Source: Leptobrachium leishanense
Taxonomy: Eukaryota; Chordata; Amphibia; Anura; Megophryidae
DNA length: 64,000 nt
Assembly: GCA_009667805.1 (NCBI GenBank)
Contig: CM019069.1
Coordinates: forward strand, 56,920,422-56,984,421
Reading direction: 5' to 3'
Shown here: in pieces, positions 32,325 to 44,890 of the stretch
Layout of the letters: each line of letters begins with the position of its first letter
Position numbering within the stretch: the first letter of the stretch is position 1
The notes under the pieces: model-generated
Seen by the model: the letters and a program-made list of their open reading frames with translations, nothing else
Database searches by the model: none
What the model was told of the DNA's origin: nothing
Made by a program: the position numbers and the translations under genes

Positions 32325-33288
32325 CATAATAATGCAAAATTTCGGTGCTTTGCACTTCGGTGCACTTTGGCAATTCCATTTTGCCGACCCTTTGGTGAAT
32401 TCACTATTCACCACAGGGTCTCCATAGTGCTCCAAAGATTGAGTCGCCGAAGACTGCTGCTGACCAGACCGCCGAACGCCACTGAAGACTGCCGATCAGA
32501 CACCAAACATCACCAAACACTGCTGAACAGACTGCCAAACACCACCGAAGTGTGCCGAACTAACCGCCGAACGCCACCAAACTGCAGAAAAAAATGGAAC
32601 TCTGCTTTACTTTAAAAGGTGTTTAAAACAATAAAAATGCATGAAAATGTGTGTGAATAATAAATCCTATAAAAAATAATAAAAAGGTCTGTCACAGAAT
32701 AAAAAACATGCCTTTTGAAAAAATTGAGGATCTAAAATTTTGTAAAAAAAATACAAAAACATGTCATAAATAAACGATAATATGTTTTTATACTGAATCC
32801 TATGAGATTCGTCTGTTTAAACCTGTCGAACTGAATCACCGAAAATCAGGGCATTTTGCCAACACTTCGGTGCACTTCAGCATTCTGTGAATAGATTAAG
32901 CGTTACTTCTCTACGGCAGTGTTTCCAAACCTGTCCTCAGGACCCACTAACAGGCCAGGTTTGCAAGATATCTGAAGCACAGCACAGGTGATATGATTTG
33001 CTGCTCAGTGATGGCAGGATTCAGCCTGCATTTCCCCAAGGTGATCCTTAAAATCTGGCCTGTTAGGTCTACTTGAGGACTGGAGTTGAGAGACACTGTT
33101 CTACGGGCCAATTTCGCTGCCACCGAACATCGCTGATCTGTGGTGAATTGCACCTTATTTCACTGTCAGTTTGCCAGTATTTGGTGAATTGACAGTTTAG
33201 TGAATCGTCGAACTGACACGAAATTACACCGTACAGTGAAATTCACCATTCGGTGCAATTCGGTGGCAAGTTTGCCGCTTCGTCAATA
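32325..33288. mobile_element. CCGAA-rich TA-family element with nested hAT MITE
   Basis: It contains the family words TTCGGTGC, ACCGAAAATCAGGGCATTTT and CAATTCGGTGGC, and ends near CGTCAATAACACC. A hAT MITE interrupts it at 32917-33098. The left border is uncertain. Confidence 0.6.
32917..33098. mobile_element. hAT MITE (CAGTGTTTCCC family)
   Basis: Ends CAGTGTTTCCAAACCTGTCC and GTTGAGAGACACTG. Flanks CTCTACGG (32909-32916) and TTCTACGG (33099-33106) are an 8-bp duplication with one change. Confidence 0.85.
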
Positions 33289-34105
33289 ACACCTTATATA
33301 GGTGTTAATTTTTTTAAATAATATTTTAATAAAAAATTTTTTTTATTAGTTTTATAAATTTATCAACTGACAGTCAAATAGTTGATAAATATAATAGCCC
33401 TGTCACTGCACAAAATAAATGAGATTAAGAGGTATGGATATATATACAGTATATATATATATATCTTTCTTTGTTCTAACAGAAATGTATGCACATAAAT
33501 TATCTAATGCTGTGGCTTTAAAACATTAAACAACCGTGCATCAATAACCCATAGCTTAGAAAATGGGATTATGTTTTGTCTATTGCTGACCAAGCAGCAT
33601 TGCTGAATACTTATATATTATTTTAATTAAATACACACTCAACGGTTTTATTTCTATCTGCCAGCTCTTTCTATTTTCCCCATCCCCTAGCTGTTTTCCA
33701 TTCTGAATTGTGCCAAGACTTGGAGAAGGATTTTTTTTTCTTTTCTGTCTTGGAAAGGCCTGGTTGTCTAATATATATATTCTTCTTATATATTATTTAA
33801 TCCTCAAAATAGAATCATTTAATAAAAAGTCACATCTCAGGCATTTCTGATCTCACCTGCTCTCTAATCAGTAATGCAGGCTCTACATTAATTTGATTAG
33901 ATTAGGCGCTGCGCATGCACAGTTCACATCGCTGGTATTCTCCTCACATACACGTACTTCAGATTTCTAGAAGCAGTAGCTGAATTCATTGTAAAATTCC
34001 TGAGTCTGAGAATTTCTGTATCTATCAATAGAACGACATGATCTATGTTAACATAGGATCCCTGAAAAGAGAAAAATATTTCAAATAAAACTGAAGTGTC
34101 TTCTT
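33289..34105. other. AT-rich spacer with an (AT)n tract
   Basis: A TATATA microsatellite lies at about 33437-33465. Nothing else was recognised. Confidence 0.5.
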
Positions 34106-34107
34106 AG

Positions 34108-34962
34108 TGTGAACCCCTTCACTACCGAGATTGAGATATCTCAGGCTTCAGAGGCACCATCCGGTTCCCCGATATCGAGATATCTCGGCCTGCAGCTATG
34201 CAAACTAATTTTGTTTGCTTTTGGGATGCATACGGTGCCCCCAAGTTTTAACCATGTGGGCATAATGTCCAAAGAGCTAAAACTGGGTAAAATCAACGAA
34301 CCGAATGTCCTGACATCGGACATTCAGCAAGCCGATACAGTTGCAGCCTGTGGTTATTATTATTTATTTTGTTATTATTATGTATTTATAAAACGCCAGC
34401 ATATTGCGCAGTGCTTTACAATGGGCGCAGTATAGACAGGGTTACAGTACATTGAACAACATTTTGACAAACCAGTACAGAAGGAAACAAAGGTCCTATT
34501 CCCGTGGGAATTTACAATCTAGAAGGGTTGGGGTGGAAACAGGAGGAGAGGACTGCAAGGTGAGATTGATGGACTGGTTGCGTCAGTGTGTCGGGTGGTA
34601 ATGGTAAGTTCCCTAAATAGGAATGTCTTAAGGGAGCGTTTAAAGGAAGGGAAACTAGGGGAAAGTCTGCCCGTACAAGGGAGAGCGTTCCAGAGGATGG
34701 GGGCTGCGAGTGAGAAATCCTGCAGTCTATCATGGGAAGAGGTGATCTGGGGAGCAGCTGTGGTTTGCAATGGCTGTAACTCAATTTGACAGTAGATGGC
34801 ACCATCTACTGGCCAAATAGGTTATTTACTGTAAGAAATTTGTTGGGAATGTACAAAAAATATTTCTTACTTTATAGTTAATTAAAAATGATTTTTTTTA
34901 AAAAAACACTGGTTCCTGACAATGTTTTATTTTGAAAATCACTTTGTAGAGAAGGTGTTAAT
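34108..34962. repeat. Repeat framed by AACCCCTTCAC and GAGAAGGTGTTAA
   Basis: The left edge reads GTGAACCCCTTCACTACCGA and holds GAGATATCTC palindromes; the right edge reads TAGAGAAGGTGTTAAT. An L2-type LINE fragment occupies the middle. Class is unknown and the borders are tentative. Confidence 0.4.
34350..34790 (-). mobile_element. L2-type LINE fragment with reverse transcriptase C-terminus
   Basis: On the minus strand the frame at 34519-34770 reads FSLAAPILWNALP, then FPSFKRSLKTFLFREL. These are the closing segments of L2-clade reverse transcriptase proteins (SFSVAAPRLWNSLP and FKRALKTHLF types). The 3' untranslated part follows with TAGATTGTAAATTCC, GTAAAGCACTGCGCAATATG and CTGGCGTTTTATAAATACAT. 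It is truncated at the 5' side and inactive. Confidence 0.85.
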
Positions 34963-35394
34963 ATCCAATTATCTTTTCAGGACCAAGTGAACTCTGGGGC
35001 AAGGGTTTTGTAAAATCTCTTTTCATTATTTATATATTATTTATCCTGTAGCAGCCATATTTGACATGCCGACATCGCCATTTACCTTTCAAAATAGTGC
35101 TACTGCAGCTTGGGCTGCACGCTGAATCGGCCGGGGACCAGTGTTGTAGACACAGACAGTGGCGTAACTAGGGTTGGTGTCACCCCCCCGAGTAACTTAT
35201 GGTGTCACCCCCCCCCGAGTTTTACGTATTTTTTTTTAACTACTCTTACTCCTAAATCAGTACTCCCATATAACACTGAATGCTCATACACACAGCGCAC
35301 ATTACTGTGAGGTTTATTGCTCTCTCATATGCTCGCACAAATTTTTGCCAACTGCCAACAAGTACGGTGCCTGTTCGAAGGCAGTGAAAGCACA

Positions 35395-37145
35395 CATGGA
35401 TATATATTGCCCCCAGCAGCTCTGGATATATTGCCCCCAGCAGCTCATCCATGGATATATATTGCCCCAGCTCACATATGGATATATTGTGCCTCAGCTC
35501 ACATATGGATATTTTGCGCCTCAGCTCACATATGGATATATTGCGCCTCAGCTCACATATTGATATATTGCGCCTCAGCTCACACATGGATATATTGCCC
35601 CAGACCAGCTCACACATGGATATTGCCCCAGCTCTCATGGATACTGCCCCAGCTCACATGGATATGCCCCAGCACATGGATACTGCCCCAGCTCACATGG
35701 ATATGCCCCAGCAGCTCTCATGGATATTGCCCCAGCTCCTCTCATGGATATTGCCCCAGCTCCTCTCATGGATTTTGCCCCAGCTCCTCTCATGGATACT
35801 GCCCCAGCTCATGGATATGCCCCAGCTCATGGATAATGCCCCAGCTCATGGATATGCCCCAGCTCATGGATAATGCCCCAGCTCATGGATAATGCCCCAG
35901 CTCATGGATAATGCCCCAGCTCATGGATATGCCCCAGCTCATGGATACTGCCCCAGCTCATGGATTTGCCCCAGCTCATGGATACTGCCCCAGCACATGG
36001 ATATACTGTCCCAGCACATGGATACTGCCCCAGCAGCTCATGGATATGCCCCAGCTCATGGATAATGGCCCCAGCTCATGGATATTGCCCCAGCTCATGG
36101 ATATACTGCCCCAGCAGCTCATGGAGATACTGCCCCAGCAGCTCGTGGATATTGCCCCAGCTCGTGGATAATGCCCCAGCTCATGGATATTGCCCCAGCT
36201 CATGGATATGCCCCAGCTCATGGATAATGCCCCAGCTCATGGATATGCCCCAGCAGCTCATGGATATGCCCCAGCTCATGGATAATGGCCCCAGCTCATG
36301 GATATTGCCCCAGCTCATGGATATACTGCCCCAGCTCATGGAGATACTGCCCCAGCTCATGGAGATACTGCCCCAGCAGCTCGTGGATATTGCCCCAGCT
36401 CGTGGATAATGCCCCAGCTCGTGGATATTGCCCCAGCTCATGGATATGCCCCAGCTCATGGATAATGCCCCAGCTCATGGATATGCCCCAGCTCATGGAT
36501 ATGCCCCAGCACATGGATACTGCCCCCAGCTCATGGATACTGCCCCAGCTCATATATATTGCCCCAGCTCATGGATATACTGCCCCAGCTCATGGATATA
36601 CTGCCCCAGCAGCTCATGGATATGCCCCCAGCTCATGGATATACTGCCCCCAGCTCATGGATATACTGCCCCAGCTCATGGATAATGCCCCAGCTCATGG
36701 ATATTGCCCCAACTCATGGATATTGCCCCAGCTCATGGATATGCCCCAGCTCATGGATAATGCCCCCAGTTCATGGATATGCCCCAGCTCATGGATATGC
36801 CCCAGCACATGGATACTGCCCCCAGCTCATGGATACTGCCCCAGCTCATAGATATTGCCCCAGCTCATGGATATACTGCCCCAGCTCATGGATATACTGC
36901 CCCAGCAGCTCATGGATATGCCCCCAGCTAATGGATCTACTGCCCCAGCTCATGGATACTGCCCCAGCTCATGGATATACTGCCCCAGCAGCTCATGGAT
37001 ATGCCCCAGCAGCTCATGGATATGCCCCAGCTCATGGATATGCCCCAGCTCATGGATATATGCCCCAGCTGATGGATATGCCCCAGCAGATGGATATGCC
37101 CCAGCAGATGGATATGCCCCAGCAGCTCATGGATAATGGCCCCAG
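35395..37145. repeat. 18-bp minisatellite of about 1.75 kb
   Basis: The core unit is CCCCAGCTCATGGATATG. Variants of 21 bp carry an extra GCA or GCT (CCCCAGCAGCTCATGG) or an extra CTG. The left 300 bp has older, longer units with CAGCTCACATATGGATAT. Most length changes are multiples of 3, so frames stay open on both strands (up to 265 residues, PQLMDMPQLMD repeats). That is a property of the unit and not a protein signal. Confidence 0.93.
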
Positions 37146-37157
37146 CTCACCTCCTGC

Positions 37158-37315
37158 CGCGTGTTCGCTCCCTCTGAGCGTCCGGCGGCGTGCAGCTTGG
37201 GCGCTCGCCTGGGGGAGCCAGGTGACCAGCCACGATTGGCTGGTGACATGTTTCCCCCAGGCGAGCACCGAACCTGCACAGCTTCGGACGCTCGCAGGGA
37301 GCGAACACGCGGCGC
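37158..37315. repeat. GC-rich hairpin in the right arm of the hAT element
   Basis: Inverse arms of about 70 bp run from GCGTGTTCGCTCCCTCTGAG to CGCAGGGAGCGAACACGC, with GCGCTCGCCTGGGGGAGCC and CCCCCAGGCGAGC near the centre. The loop holds CCAGCCACGATTGGCTGG, itself a small palindrome. Confidence 0.85.
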
Positions 37316-37639
37316 AGGGTGAGACACCCGCCCTTAGGGTGACGGTGTCACCCTAAAGGCGGGTGTCACCTGGTGCGGGCCGCACCCCCGCCCCCCACGT
37401 TACGACACCCCTGGACACAGAGTCCTGACTGTTCAAACTGTTTTCAAACCTTCGCATGCCTGAGGGGATAAAACATTTTGGGCTCCTTTTTAAGCCCATT
37501 TGCAAACAAATTTTTTTTCCCATAAACAAAATTCCTTTGCATTGCTCCAGAATTCGACCAGATCGAGTTTGCTCGAAATGAGGGCACCAGTAAGGTGCTT
37601 TGAAGATCGAGTATACTCTATTTTAGCAGTAAGGAGTTA

Positions 37640-38506
37640 AGGGGTTATTCACTAGCCACCGTTGTCTGACTAACGTTCACCACATTTGCAAACAACGGTG
37701 AAAAAGTCACCATTCCAGCATCTGCACTGAAGTTTGGCTACCCAGAGAATCATAATTCAGCAACAGCAGGAGAAATTTCTGCAAACAACGCTGACCAACG
37801 AAATCCCTCAAAACCCATCTCTTTATATTAGCGTACCACATCACTGGTGCAACTCATCCATCTGCTCAGCTACTCACACATGATTGAAGCTGCTTCTATG
37901 GCCCCACCATTCCTGAACCACTGGCACTAATGATCCTGACATCCAATATAACTCCCCTTGTCTTCTTCAACCCCAATCACTCTAGACTGTAAGCTCCTAT
38001 GAGCAGGGCCCTCTACACCTCTTGTTTGCATCATATGTCCATTTATCTGTAACTCGTCCCTTTTGGTTATTGTAAAGCGCTGCGGAAACTGTTGGCGCTA
38101 TATAAATGATGACAATAATAATAATACCACTGTATTCTTCAGTAAAATGAGTAAACTATGGCTATTCTCCATTTGCAATGTTCCACCATTGTTTACAACA
38201 GCAGTGAATATATTTTGGTTATTTTAAAATAGGGATCTTAATTGAAATCCAATAGAGACTACTCTAAATACAACGCAAGCTAGACAACGTTTGACTGAAA
38301 CCACGTGATATCTACTTATGCTGAACAACTTCGGCAGAAACTATGGTGGAAAAAACTTCAAAAGCTATGGCGAACTACGCTTGAACTTCTCTTAGTAGTA
38401 ACTTTACCATAGTTACACCATAATTGATCCACCATAGTTCGCTGAAGTTCATGACAATGAACCTACCATTATTTCCATATACTAATGGAGGTTAGTGAAC
38501 AACCCT
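37640..38506. mobile_element. TA-flanked element (AGGGGTTATTCAC family) with L2 insertion
   Basis: The ends AGGGGTTATTCACTAGCC and GGTTAGTGAACAACCCT are inverted, with TA at 37638-37639 and 38507-38508. An L2 tail lies inside at about 37800-38130. Confidence 0.65.
37800..38130 (+). mobile_element. L2-type LINE 3' end
   Basis: It begins in the last codons of the reverse transcriptase (CTCAAAACCCATCTCTTTAT, giving LKTHLF), then TCTAGACTGTAAGCTCCTAT, GTAAAGCGCTGCGGAAACTG and GGCGCTATATAAATG, and ends in AATAATAATAAT. It is closely similar to the copy at 44125-44440. Confidence 0.85.
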
Positions 38507-38773
38507 TACAGACGGGTAATTTCCTAGCAGTAACATATCAAACTTTCAAGGGTCATGTGGTGTTGTGATATCATGTTCCGATCAAATAGAACTCTATAGG
38601 TAGGTGGGGACATTTTCGATGCCCCAACTTTCAGAATGTAAAATTAATGGATTCTATAAATAAATTGATCCTACGTAGACACTCTATCCTCTAGGACCAC
38701 TTATATTAATTTAAATGATTACAATGTCTTGAGTGTAACACTTCCCTGCTATACTCCATGCCCGCCTATTCTA

Positions 38774-39397
38774 GGGCACTATCACCTGGTGTGAGCTAAC
38801 GTTAACATTGGCATGTTTCTGCATTAGCGCCGGGTTAATTGAGTCTAGCGCCTGACCAACAGATCATTTGCCTCTCGATAAAAATGGGAAAAATTATTTA
38901 GTGCGTCGCTAATAGCCATTCGTAGCGCGAGCTTACGGTACTTTCCACGTCCTATACTTAACATGGAGAGCGCTAGAGAGCTATAGCACTTTTGTAACTA
39001 ACAGATCACTTGGTGCCTGCGCTAATTACTGGAGCGACGCTAATCGCAAAATTTTACCTACTGCTCATCCCTGGTGCTAACTCCAAAAGAAGCACAAAAA
39101 ACAGGTCCTCGCCCAAAATTAACAGGCAATTAACAGGCAATTGAAAGGAATGCAACATAGGTGTTCTCTTAATAGTCTCTTAAAAACAGTTCTATCTTGT
39201 ACAAACCACATTAGTGCTAGGTCTCAGCCTGGGTCTCAGCATTTCCCTAGTGTGTGCTTAACGACCTTGAACATGGACTCCACCGGATAAGGTGATCTGT
39301 TAGTAGGTCGTCCGGCGCTGAAGCTAAGTTTTAGCGACTCGCGTTAAATTATTTCTTTAGCGATGGCGTTTTAGCTCACACCAGGCGATAGGGCCCT
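38774..39397. mobile_element. Palindromic MITE (GGGCACTATCACC family)
   Basis: The ends GGGCACTATCACCTGGTGTG and CACACCAGGCGATAGGGCCC (last base 39396-39397 by phase) are inverted over more than 25 bp, with GAGCTAACGTTAAC near the left. It resembles the GGGCTCTATT families in layout. Flanks CTA and TAG do not form a clear duplication. Confidence 0.7.
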
Positions 39398-39548
39398 AGT
39401 GTCTGTGACAGACCCTTAAAGTAGATGTCTCCATTTGATGCAACACCTGCAAACCACTCAAGATCACAAAGCTGGGCTTAAAACGAGTACAGCTAAATCT
39501 TAATATCCCATGAGTATTGCTCAATATGATCTATGGCATATATATATA

Positions 39549-39976
39549 AAGGTTGAACACCCCTTATCCAGAATCATTGGGTTCCCGTGTCTGCTGGATT
39601 TCGGATACTACCGCATTTCAGAATCTGGAAGAATCCAATGTTTTGCGGAGGGAGAGCCACTATCAGAGGAAGGGGATTCCCTTCCTGATGCACCTCCAAC
39701 ATGTACAATCTAGGAGCGATGTGCAGGGTTACTCTATGGACATGATACTCAGAGTTAGTGTGACTCCGACCAGCATGTCACACTCTGGAGCAGCTTGGAT
39801 GCTTCCGGCGTGTGCTGTGGGCTGCCGCAGTGCTTGGGAGCAGGGTTCCTGAGCGTCAGCACCCATTCGGAAGGCCCTTAATACGGAAATACTAAAATCC
39901 AAGTGGCTACAAAAATTCCGTTTTTTGGAGTCTTCTAGATTTTACAGTTCTGGATAAGGAAGGATAGCCCGACCTG
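39549..39976. mobile_element. Tigger-like MITE (GGTTGAGCACC family)
   Basis: It runs from AAGGTTGAACACCCCTTATC to TAAGGAAGGATAGCCCGACC-TG and follows a TATATATA target. Inner arms contain GGATTTCGGA and the inverse TCTAGATTTTACAG. TA flanking and end sequence suggest a pogo/Tigger-type element. Confidence 0.6.
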
Positions 39977-41060
39977 TGCCTCAATGAGAGATTTAGGAAA
40001 ATTAGCATCAAAGGTAAAGCCACGCTATAACTCGGGCACTATTCCCACTTCATGTCTGTATCCGTTCCTCATGCCTTTAAATGCGCTCTCTCAGATTTTT
40101 ATGACTATTTATAAATCTTTGTTTCCCCTCTCCCTGATTTCCTCCAAACACAAACTCTATTACAAAAGCTACTAAACCGCCCGATGCACAAAATGTAACG
40201 ATAATCAATATTTCCTTTAGAGATCTTAGCGAGTATAGCCCTGCCAAGCTATTTGGCTGCGCCTCTGGACAAAGGGTGGAAGTCAAAATTTGGATCAAAC
40301 CCACATCCTGCAATTGTGAGGGTTTTTTCTCCATTCAATTTAAAGATTCCAGAAATATGTACCTCATACACGACCAGTTACCATGACATTGTTAAATGAT
40401 TTTTCTTTTTGGAATGTAAAGACTCGTTTCCATAATTTGGTAACTGGAATAGCCTCTTTTAACACATTTATTTTCATATTACTTGGATTGACTCTGGCGT
40501 GTTCTCAAACCCCACTAACTCCCACCTTTGAAAGCCCTTGGCCATGAAGCTGGAAATGGATGTGAGATGATGTATTCTAAGCCCACCCTAAAGCGATGCA
40601 AATCTTTAGATTATGGCTGGGAAAATAAACACCAAATAAAATATCATAAAACAAGATATATTGCAGCAATAATCGTATCTTTCAGGTTAAAACAACCATC
40701 GCTCCTCTTTACAGTGATATAAACCAGGCTGAAAAATGATTACAATTTGTTTTATAATGTCTTTGTATGAAGAGGACGACACTTTCATTGATCACCCGTT
40801 GCAATAAACAACATAATTTACCAGTGACTTGATCTCTCTCCCTCTCACTTTATACACAATATGCATCTGTGTCAGCGTACATGGTTTATCCCCAAATAAA
40901 GGCTAAATATATGGTTACGAAAGCAATCTTCTTTTGATGGGTTCTACAACAACTTGCAAAGCAGTACACAGAGGATGATGAACCAAAAGAACCTTCTGAC
41001 AAATGACTCCATGTTATATTCCTCTTGCCATGGATGTGACAACGAGCAGGTTAGAAGGAA
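39977..41060. other. Largely unique spacer
   Basis: No exon or repeat was recognised. The part at 40040-40350 looks non-repetitive. Confidence 0.4.
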
Positions 41061-41065
41061 ATACA

Positions 41066-41200
41066 TAGGGCGCTAAAATGGGGACACTAACCGGGAAAGT
41101 CTGCGCCTGCAGATTTTCCTTTAGCATCCCCATGTAAGCGTGGTATTCCAGGACAGGCGCTATCAATCTATGCAGGAAGGCTTTGATACCATTGAACAAA
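41066..41200. mobile_element. Partial copy of the GGCGCTAAAA-GGGGAC palindromic family
   Basis: GGGCGCTAAAATGGGGACAC, CTGCGCCTGCAGATTTTCC and TTTAGCATCCCCAT match the left part of the element at 56110. The right part is missing. Confidence 0.55.
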
Positions 41201-41389
41201 GAGTTCCCAAAGGTCTCCAAGGCCTGAAACATGAGCTTAGGGATCCCCGAACTGAGGTTCTGGGCAGGACTTAGCCCCTGCATTTGGATGGCTGAAATAG
41301 CCCTCCAAGGCTCCCTCAGAATTGGGAGAGAGAGCAGGAGCCCACAGCAGCGAGAATCAGATAGGATTGCATGGTCACACCGTGTAGAG

Positions 41390-41571
41390 CAGTATTTCCC
41401 AAACCTGTCCTCGGGACCCTCAACCAGGCCAGATTTTGCAGATCATCTTGGGGAAATGCAGATTGAATCCTGCAATCACTGAGCAGCAAATCATATCACC
41501 TGTGCTGTGCTTCAGATATCAGGCAAACCTGGCGAGGTGGAGTGCCCTGAGGACAGGTTTGGGAAACACTG
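41390..41571. mobile_element. hAT MITE (CAGTGTTTCCC family)
   Basis: Ends CAGTATTTCCCAAACCTGTC and GACAGGTTTGGGAAACACTG. An exact 8-bp duplication GTGTAGAG flanks it at 41382-41389 and 41572-41579; its reverse complement is CTCTACAC, the same site used at 1563. Confidence 0.92.
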
Positions 41572-41579
41572 GTGTAGAG

Positions 41580-44120
41580 TGTCTTTTCTATTGTGTGGGT
41601 AGATTAAAGATTAAAGATTTGGACCCATCTGATCAGATATTATAGACAAACCGGGGTTCGATGGCGTACAAAGGTCATAGGTCAGCAGGATTGCCACCAG
41701 TAGATGGATAGTAGTATTTAGAACATGATATTGTAATGCTTGTATTATTATTGTGCTGGGACAGAACTGGCTTTGGGATAGATCTTGAAGTTTCCTGGTG
41801 CAGTAGTTGACCCAAACATTAACATCCACCACCACACCTAAGATCATAGGGAATAGGTCCTGATATCCAGTTCTCCTTCAAATAAGCTTTGGCCTGCATG
41901 GTAGAGATGGAACGTGGTGAGTGGGCTCCTTGCAGTTCCTGCATGGTCATGGGGAACATGGGGGACTCCAAATTCCATTATTTGCTTTTCTCTCTCTGGA
42001 AAATTAAAGCTTCACTTTGTCTGGGTCATCGCTGGGAACCCCATAATATTTATTTACCTCCGGCTGGGCCTTAAAATCAGCATTATTCACATTACATTCA
42101 ATTCAGTGGAAAAATTAACAAATGGGTGAATTCTTTCACATGGCTTCCCAAAGTTTTACAGCTTCTCACCCTTTTTGGAGTTTTGAAAGTGTTTCTCAGT
42201 AATTAGAGCAGCTTAACCAGACCATTATACAGGTTTGCTGTTATAAAATGTGTCAGGAAGTATTTCTCTCAATTTAACCTTTTCCCTCCGTGTTTTTAAG
42301 GTAAGCACTATACACTGGAAAAAATATATATGACACACACACACACACCCCAGTACAATTGCCAGAGTTGCCATTATATATACCTACAATTCACTTTTAT
42401 ATGGAGCCCATAACACTTGGAAAATGACAATTCAATCCTCTCTGCGCCTACGCTAATTAATCCGGTTTCACAATTAAAAGGCGCTAATGAATATTTTAAA
42501 CCTAGTCAGAATTTGCATAAAAAAATCTCATTAGAATCGTGAAATCTCTACCCTTGAAAGATTTGTGATCTTTAAAACTAATTCCACGCGGGCCAACACC
42601 TTTCTCCCCCTTTCTGTATCGAAACTGCACGGCCATCGTCTCCGGGTGAAACATTCCCCCTTTCTAAATAAAAGCACGTGGAGAGTTTGAAGATGGTTTA
42701 TTAGACATTTTATACTGTATGTTCATCAGTCTCTTTGGTCCCGGACGTTTATGGGTTTCCAGTGATTTAATTGCCTCGATGATTTCCTCTGGAGCTTTCT
42801 GCCTAACCATACACTCTGATTGTCTTTCATTCAAGGTCGATGGTTTTAGTGTCTGGAGATATTTATATAATTATATTATTTATTAAGATTTGTTGAACAC
42901 ATTATGTGCTGGGGTATGATTCTATAATTGATGATGATAAGTATTCAACACATCATTAATCAGCTGTAATGAGCTTTGGGTACACCCCCCCCCTCCAGCT
43001 TTTATTATATAAAGTTATTATTTTTTTCTCTTTATTTTTCTAGGCTATAACTTTTACACATGCATCGACTCAACGAGGTCATTCGTCGTGAGTGAATTAG
43101 TGGAGGATCTCAGGGGCATTGACATTTCGGGTCAGAATAGTGGTGCTGAAGGAATTCCAAAAATGGAAGACTTTTCAAATTCAGTTATTTTGACCTAAAA
43201 TTTGCAATGCTCTTTCTTCCAGTTCCGTTCTAAATGATTAACTCCTTGAATTTAATTTCTCATAATATTTATGGTTCAACTATTATGATTTTCTATTATA
43301 ATTTATCTCATATTTTAAAGTCTTCATCCGCTTGATCTCATGTTAGTTATAGGAGAGCATTTTTTAATGGTTTTTACTTAATTACTAAGCAACAAGAAGA
43401 CTCCTGGATATCAAAGTCAGGTTATTTACTCTCTGCAAAGTATCTCCGTAATTATTTCTTAATGTTCTTATAAATATCTGCCTATTGTAATAAATGTAAA
43501 TTTAATTTCCATGATCTTGTATCCTCGTGTGTATGCCTTCTTGAGGTCCTGGTAGATCTGTATCTTAGCTGCGGTACTTAGAGTCAGACTCACTACTTCT
43601 CATCATGATTGCTTCCTTAGCTGATTACTGGTATAATCTAATTACTACATCTCTTGGGTAATCACAATTCTATCGGGAAGCTCTTGAGGCTCCATGTACC
43701 CAATCTGCTTTTCATCAGGTATATTTGGTAACATTGTTCGAAAAACTAAGTCTCCGTGTCTTACATCTTCCATTAGGCCTCTTACATTTTGATTGTTCCA
43801 TGTAGATTCTTTTGGGTATTACCATTTTTCTTGAGTTTTCATACAGTAATGTTCACCTCTGCATTATGGTTTACAATTGTTTGTAGCTCTTTCTTTCCTA
43901 AGACATTTATATTCACTCCCGGAGCCCAGATTTGTAATTTTTATTGATTTTATACATTCCTTAATTTCACCAACAAAGAATCCTGATGGATCGCCAAACT
44001 TCCTTAAACTTTTTGGGTTTTACCTTAGTTATAAAATTAGACAGATACCCGTATGTTGCACTGTATTCAAGGTCTTAGATAAATGATGCCCTATCAAACT
44101 TTCCCTTAATCTTCAGACCT
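41580..44120. other. Largely unique spacer with candidate conserved block
   Basis: No exon was recognised. The block 42420-42860 is non-repetitive and holds GCTAATTAATCC, GGCGCTAATGAATATT and ATTTGCATAAA, which resemble homeodomain and octamer sites. A short (CA)n tract is at 42333-42350. Constraint cannot be tested here. Confidence 0.35.
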
Positions 44121-44124
44121 TCAA

Positions 44125-44445
44125 GATATCCCTCCAAACCCATCTCTTCAGATCAGTGTACCACATCACTGATGCAACTCACCTCGCACATCATGCTTGA
44201 AGCCGCTTCTATGGCCCCACCATTCCTGAACCGCTGGCACTAATGATCCCGATATCAAGTAAAACTCCCCTTGTCTTCCTCAACCCCAATCCCTCTAGAC
44301 TGTAAGCTCATATGAGTAGGGCCTTGTACACCTCTTGTTTCCATCCTATGTCCATTTATCTGTATCTCGTTCCCTATGGTTATTGTAAAGCACTGCGGAA
44401 ACTGATGGCGCTATATACAGTAAATGACAATAATAATAATATGGC
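44125..44445 (+). mobile_element. L2-type LINE 3' end
   Basis: CTCCAAACCCATCTCTTCAG gives LQTHLF, the end of the reverse transcriptase, followed by TCTAGACTGTAAGCTCATAT, GTAAAGCACTGCGGAAACTG, GGCGCTATATACAG and AATAATAATAAT. It is paralogous to 37800-38130. Confidence 0.85.
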
Positions 44446-44890
44446 TGGTTTAAGGCTTTGTGGGTTCTCTGTCGTTTTTGCAAGAGGCCATCTGCTCCAT
44501 CTTCCTTGACTCTGTCCTTTATTACATATCTTTATAAGGCTAATACAATCCCAAGGGAATGGGGAGTTGAGCATATATGCCAACAAAGTTATCCCATAAT
44601 ATATATACAATGCTTTGTGGCGCTCAGACAAGATGATGCATTCGATACACGATCCTCCAGCTATGGTGCTTCCCTTCACCACAAAATAAATATACCAACA
44701 ACAGAAAAATTAAAGGACCAGCACTTCCTCGACCCCACACCGTGTGTACTCATACACTGAGAACACTTGCTTACATCTCTGTTGCGTAGTGTTGGGTATT
44801 GTACAAAAGGTTTCACAATAGGAGTTATATTCCCTCCGTACTGTCCAAGTATTTCTATGGAAAAAAAAATGACAAACAGAGGGACACATA

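Larger units (their letters stand above)
35157..37413. mobile_element. hAT element (CAGTGGCGTAACTAGG family) filled with minisatellite
   Basis: A 2,257-bp element with left end CAGTGGCGTAACTAGGG and right end CCCCACGTTACGACACCCCTG. An exact 8-bp duplication GACACAGA flanks it at 35149-35156 and 37414-37421. Inside are one unit of the minisatellite also found in the 20328 element, a long 18-bp array, a GC-rich hairpin at about 37158-37315, and a 47-base hairpin at 37323-37369 around GACACCCGCCCTTAGGGTGA. No transposase is present. Confidence 0.9.

Noticed and set aside
36559..37356. Open frame of 265 residues with PQLMDMPQLMD repeats
   Set aside because: It is the 18-bp minisatellite read in a frame that happens to lack stops; the opposite strand is open too, and length variants are multiples of 3.
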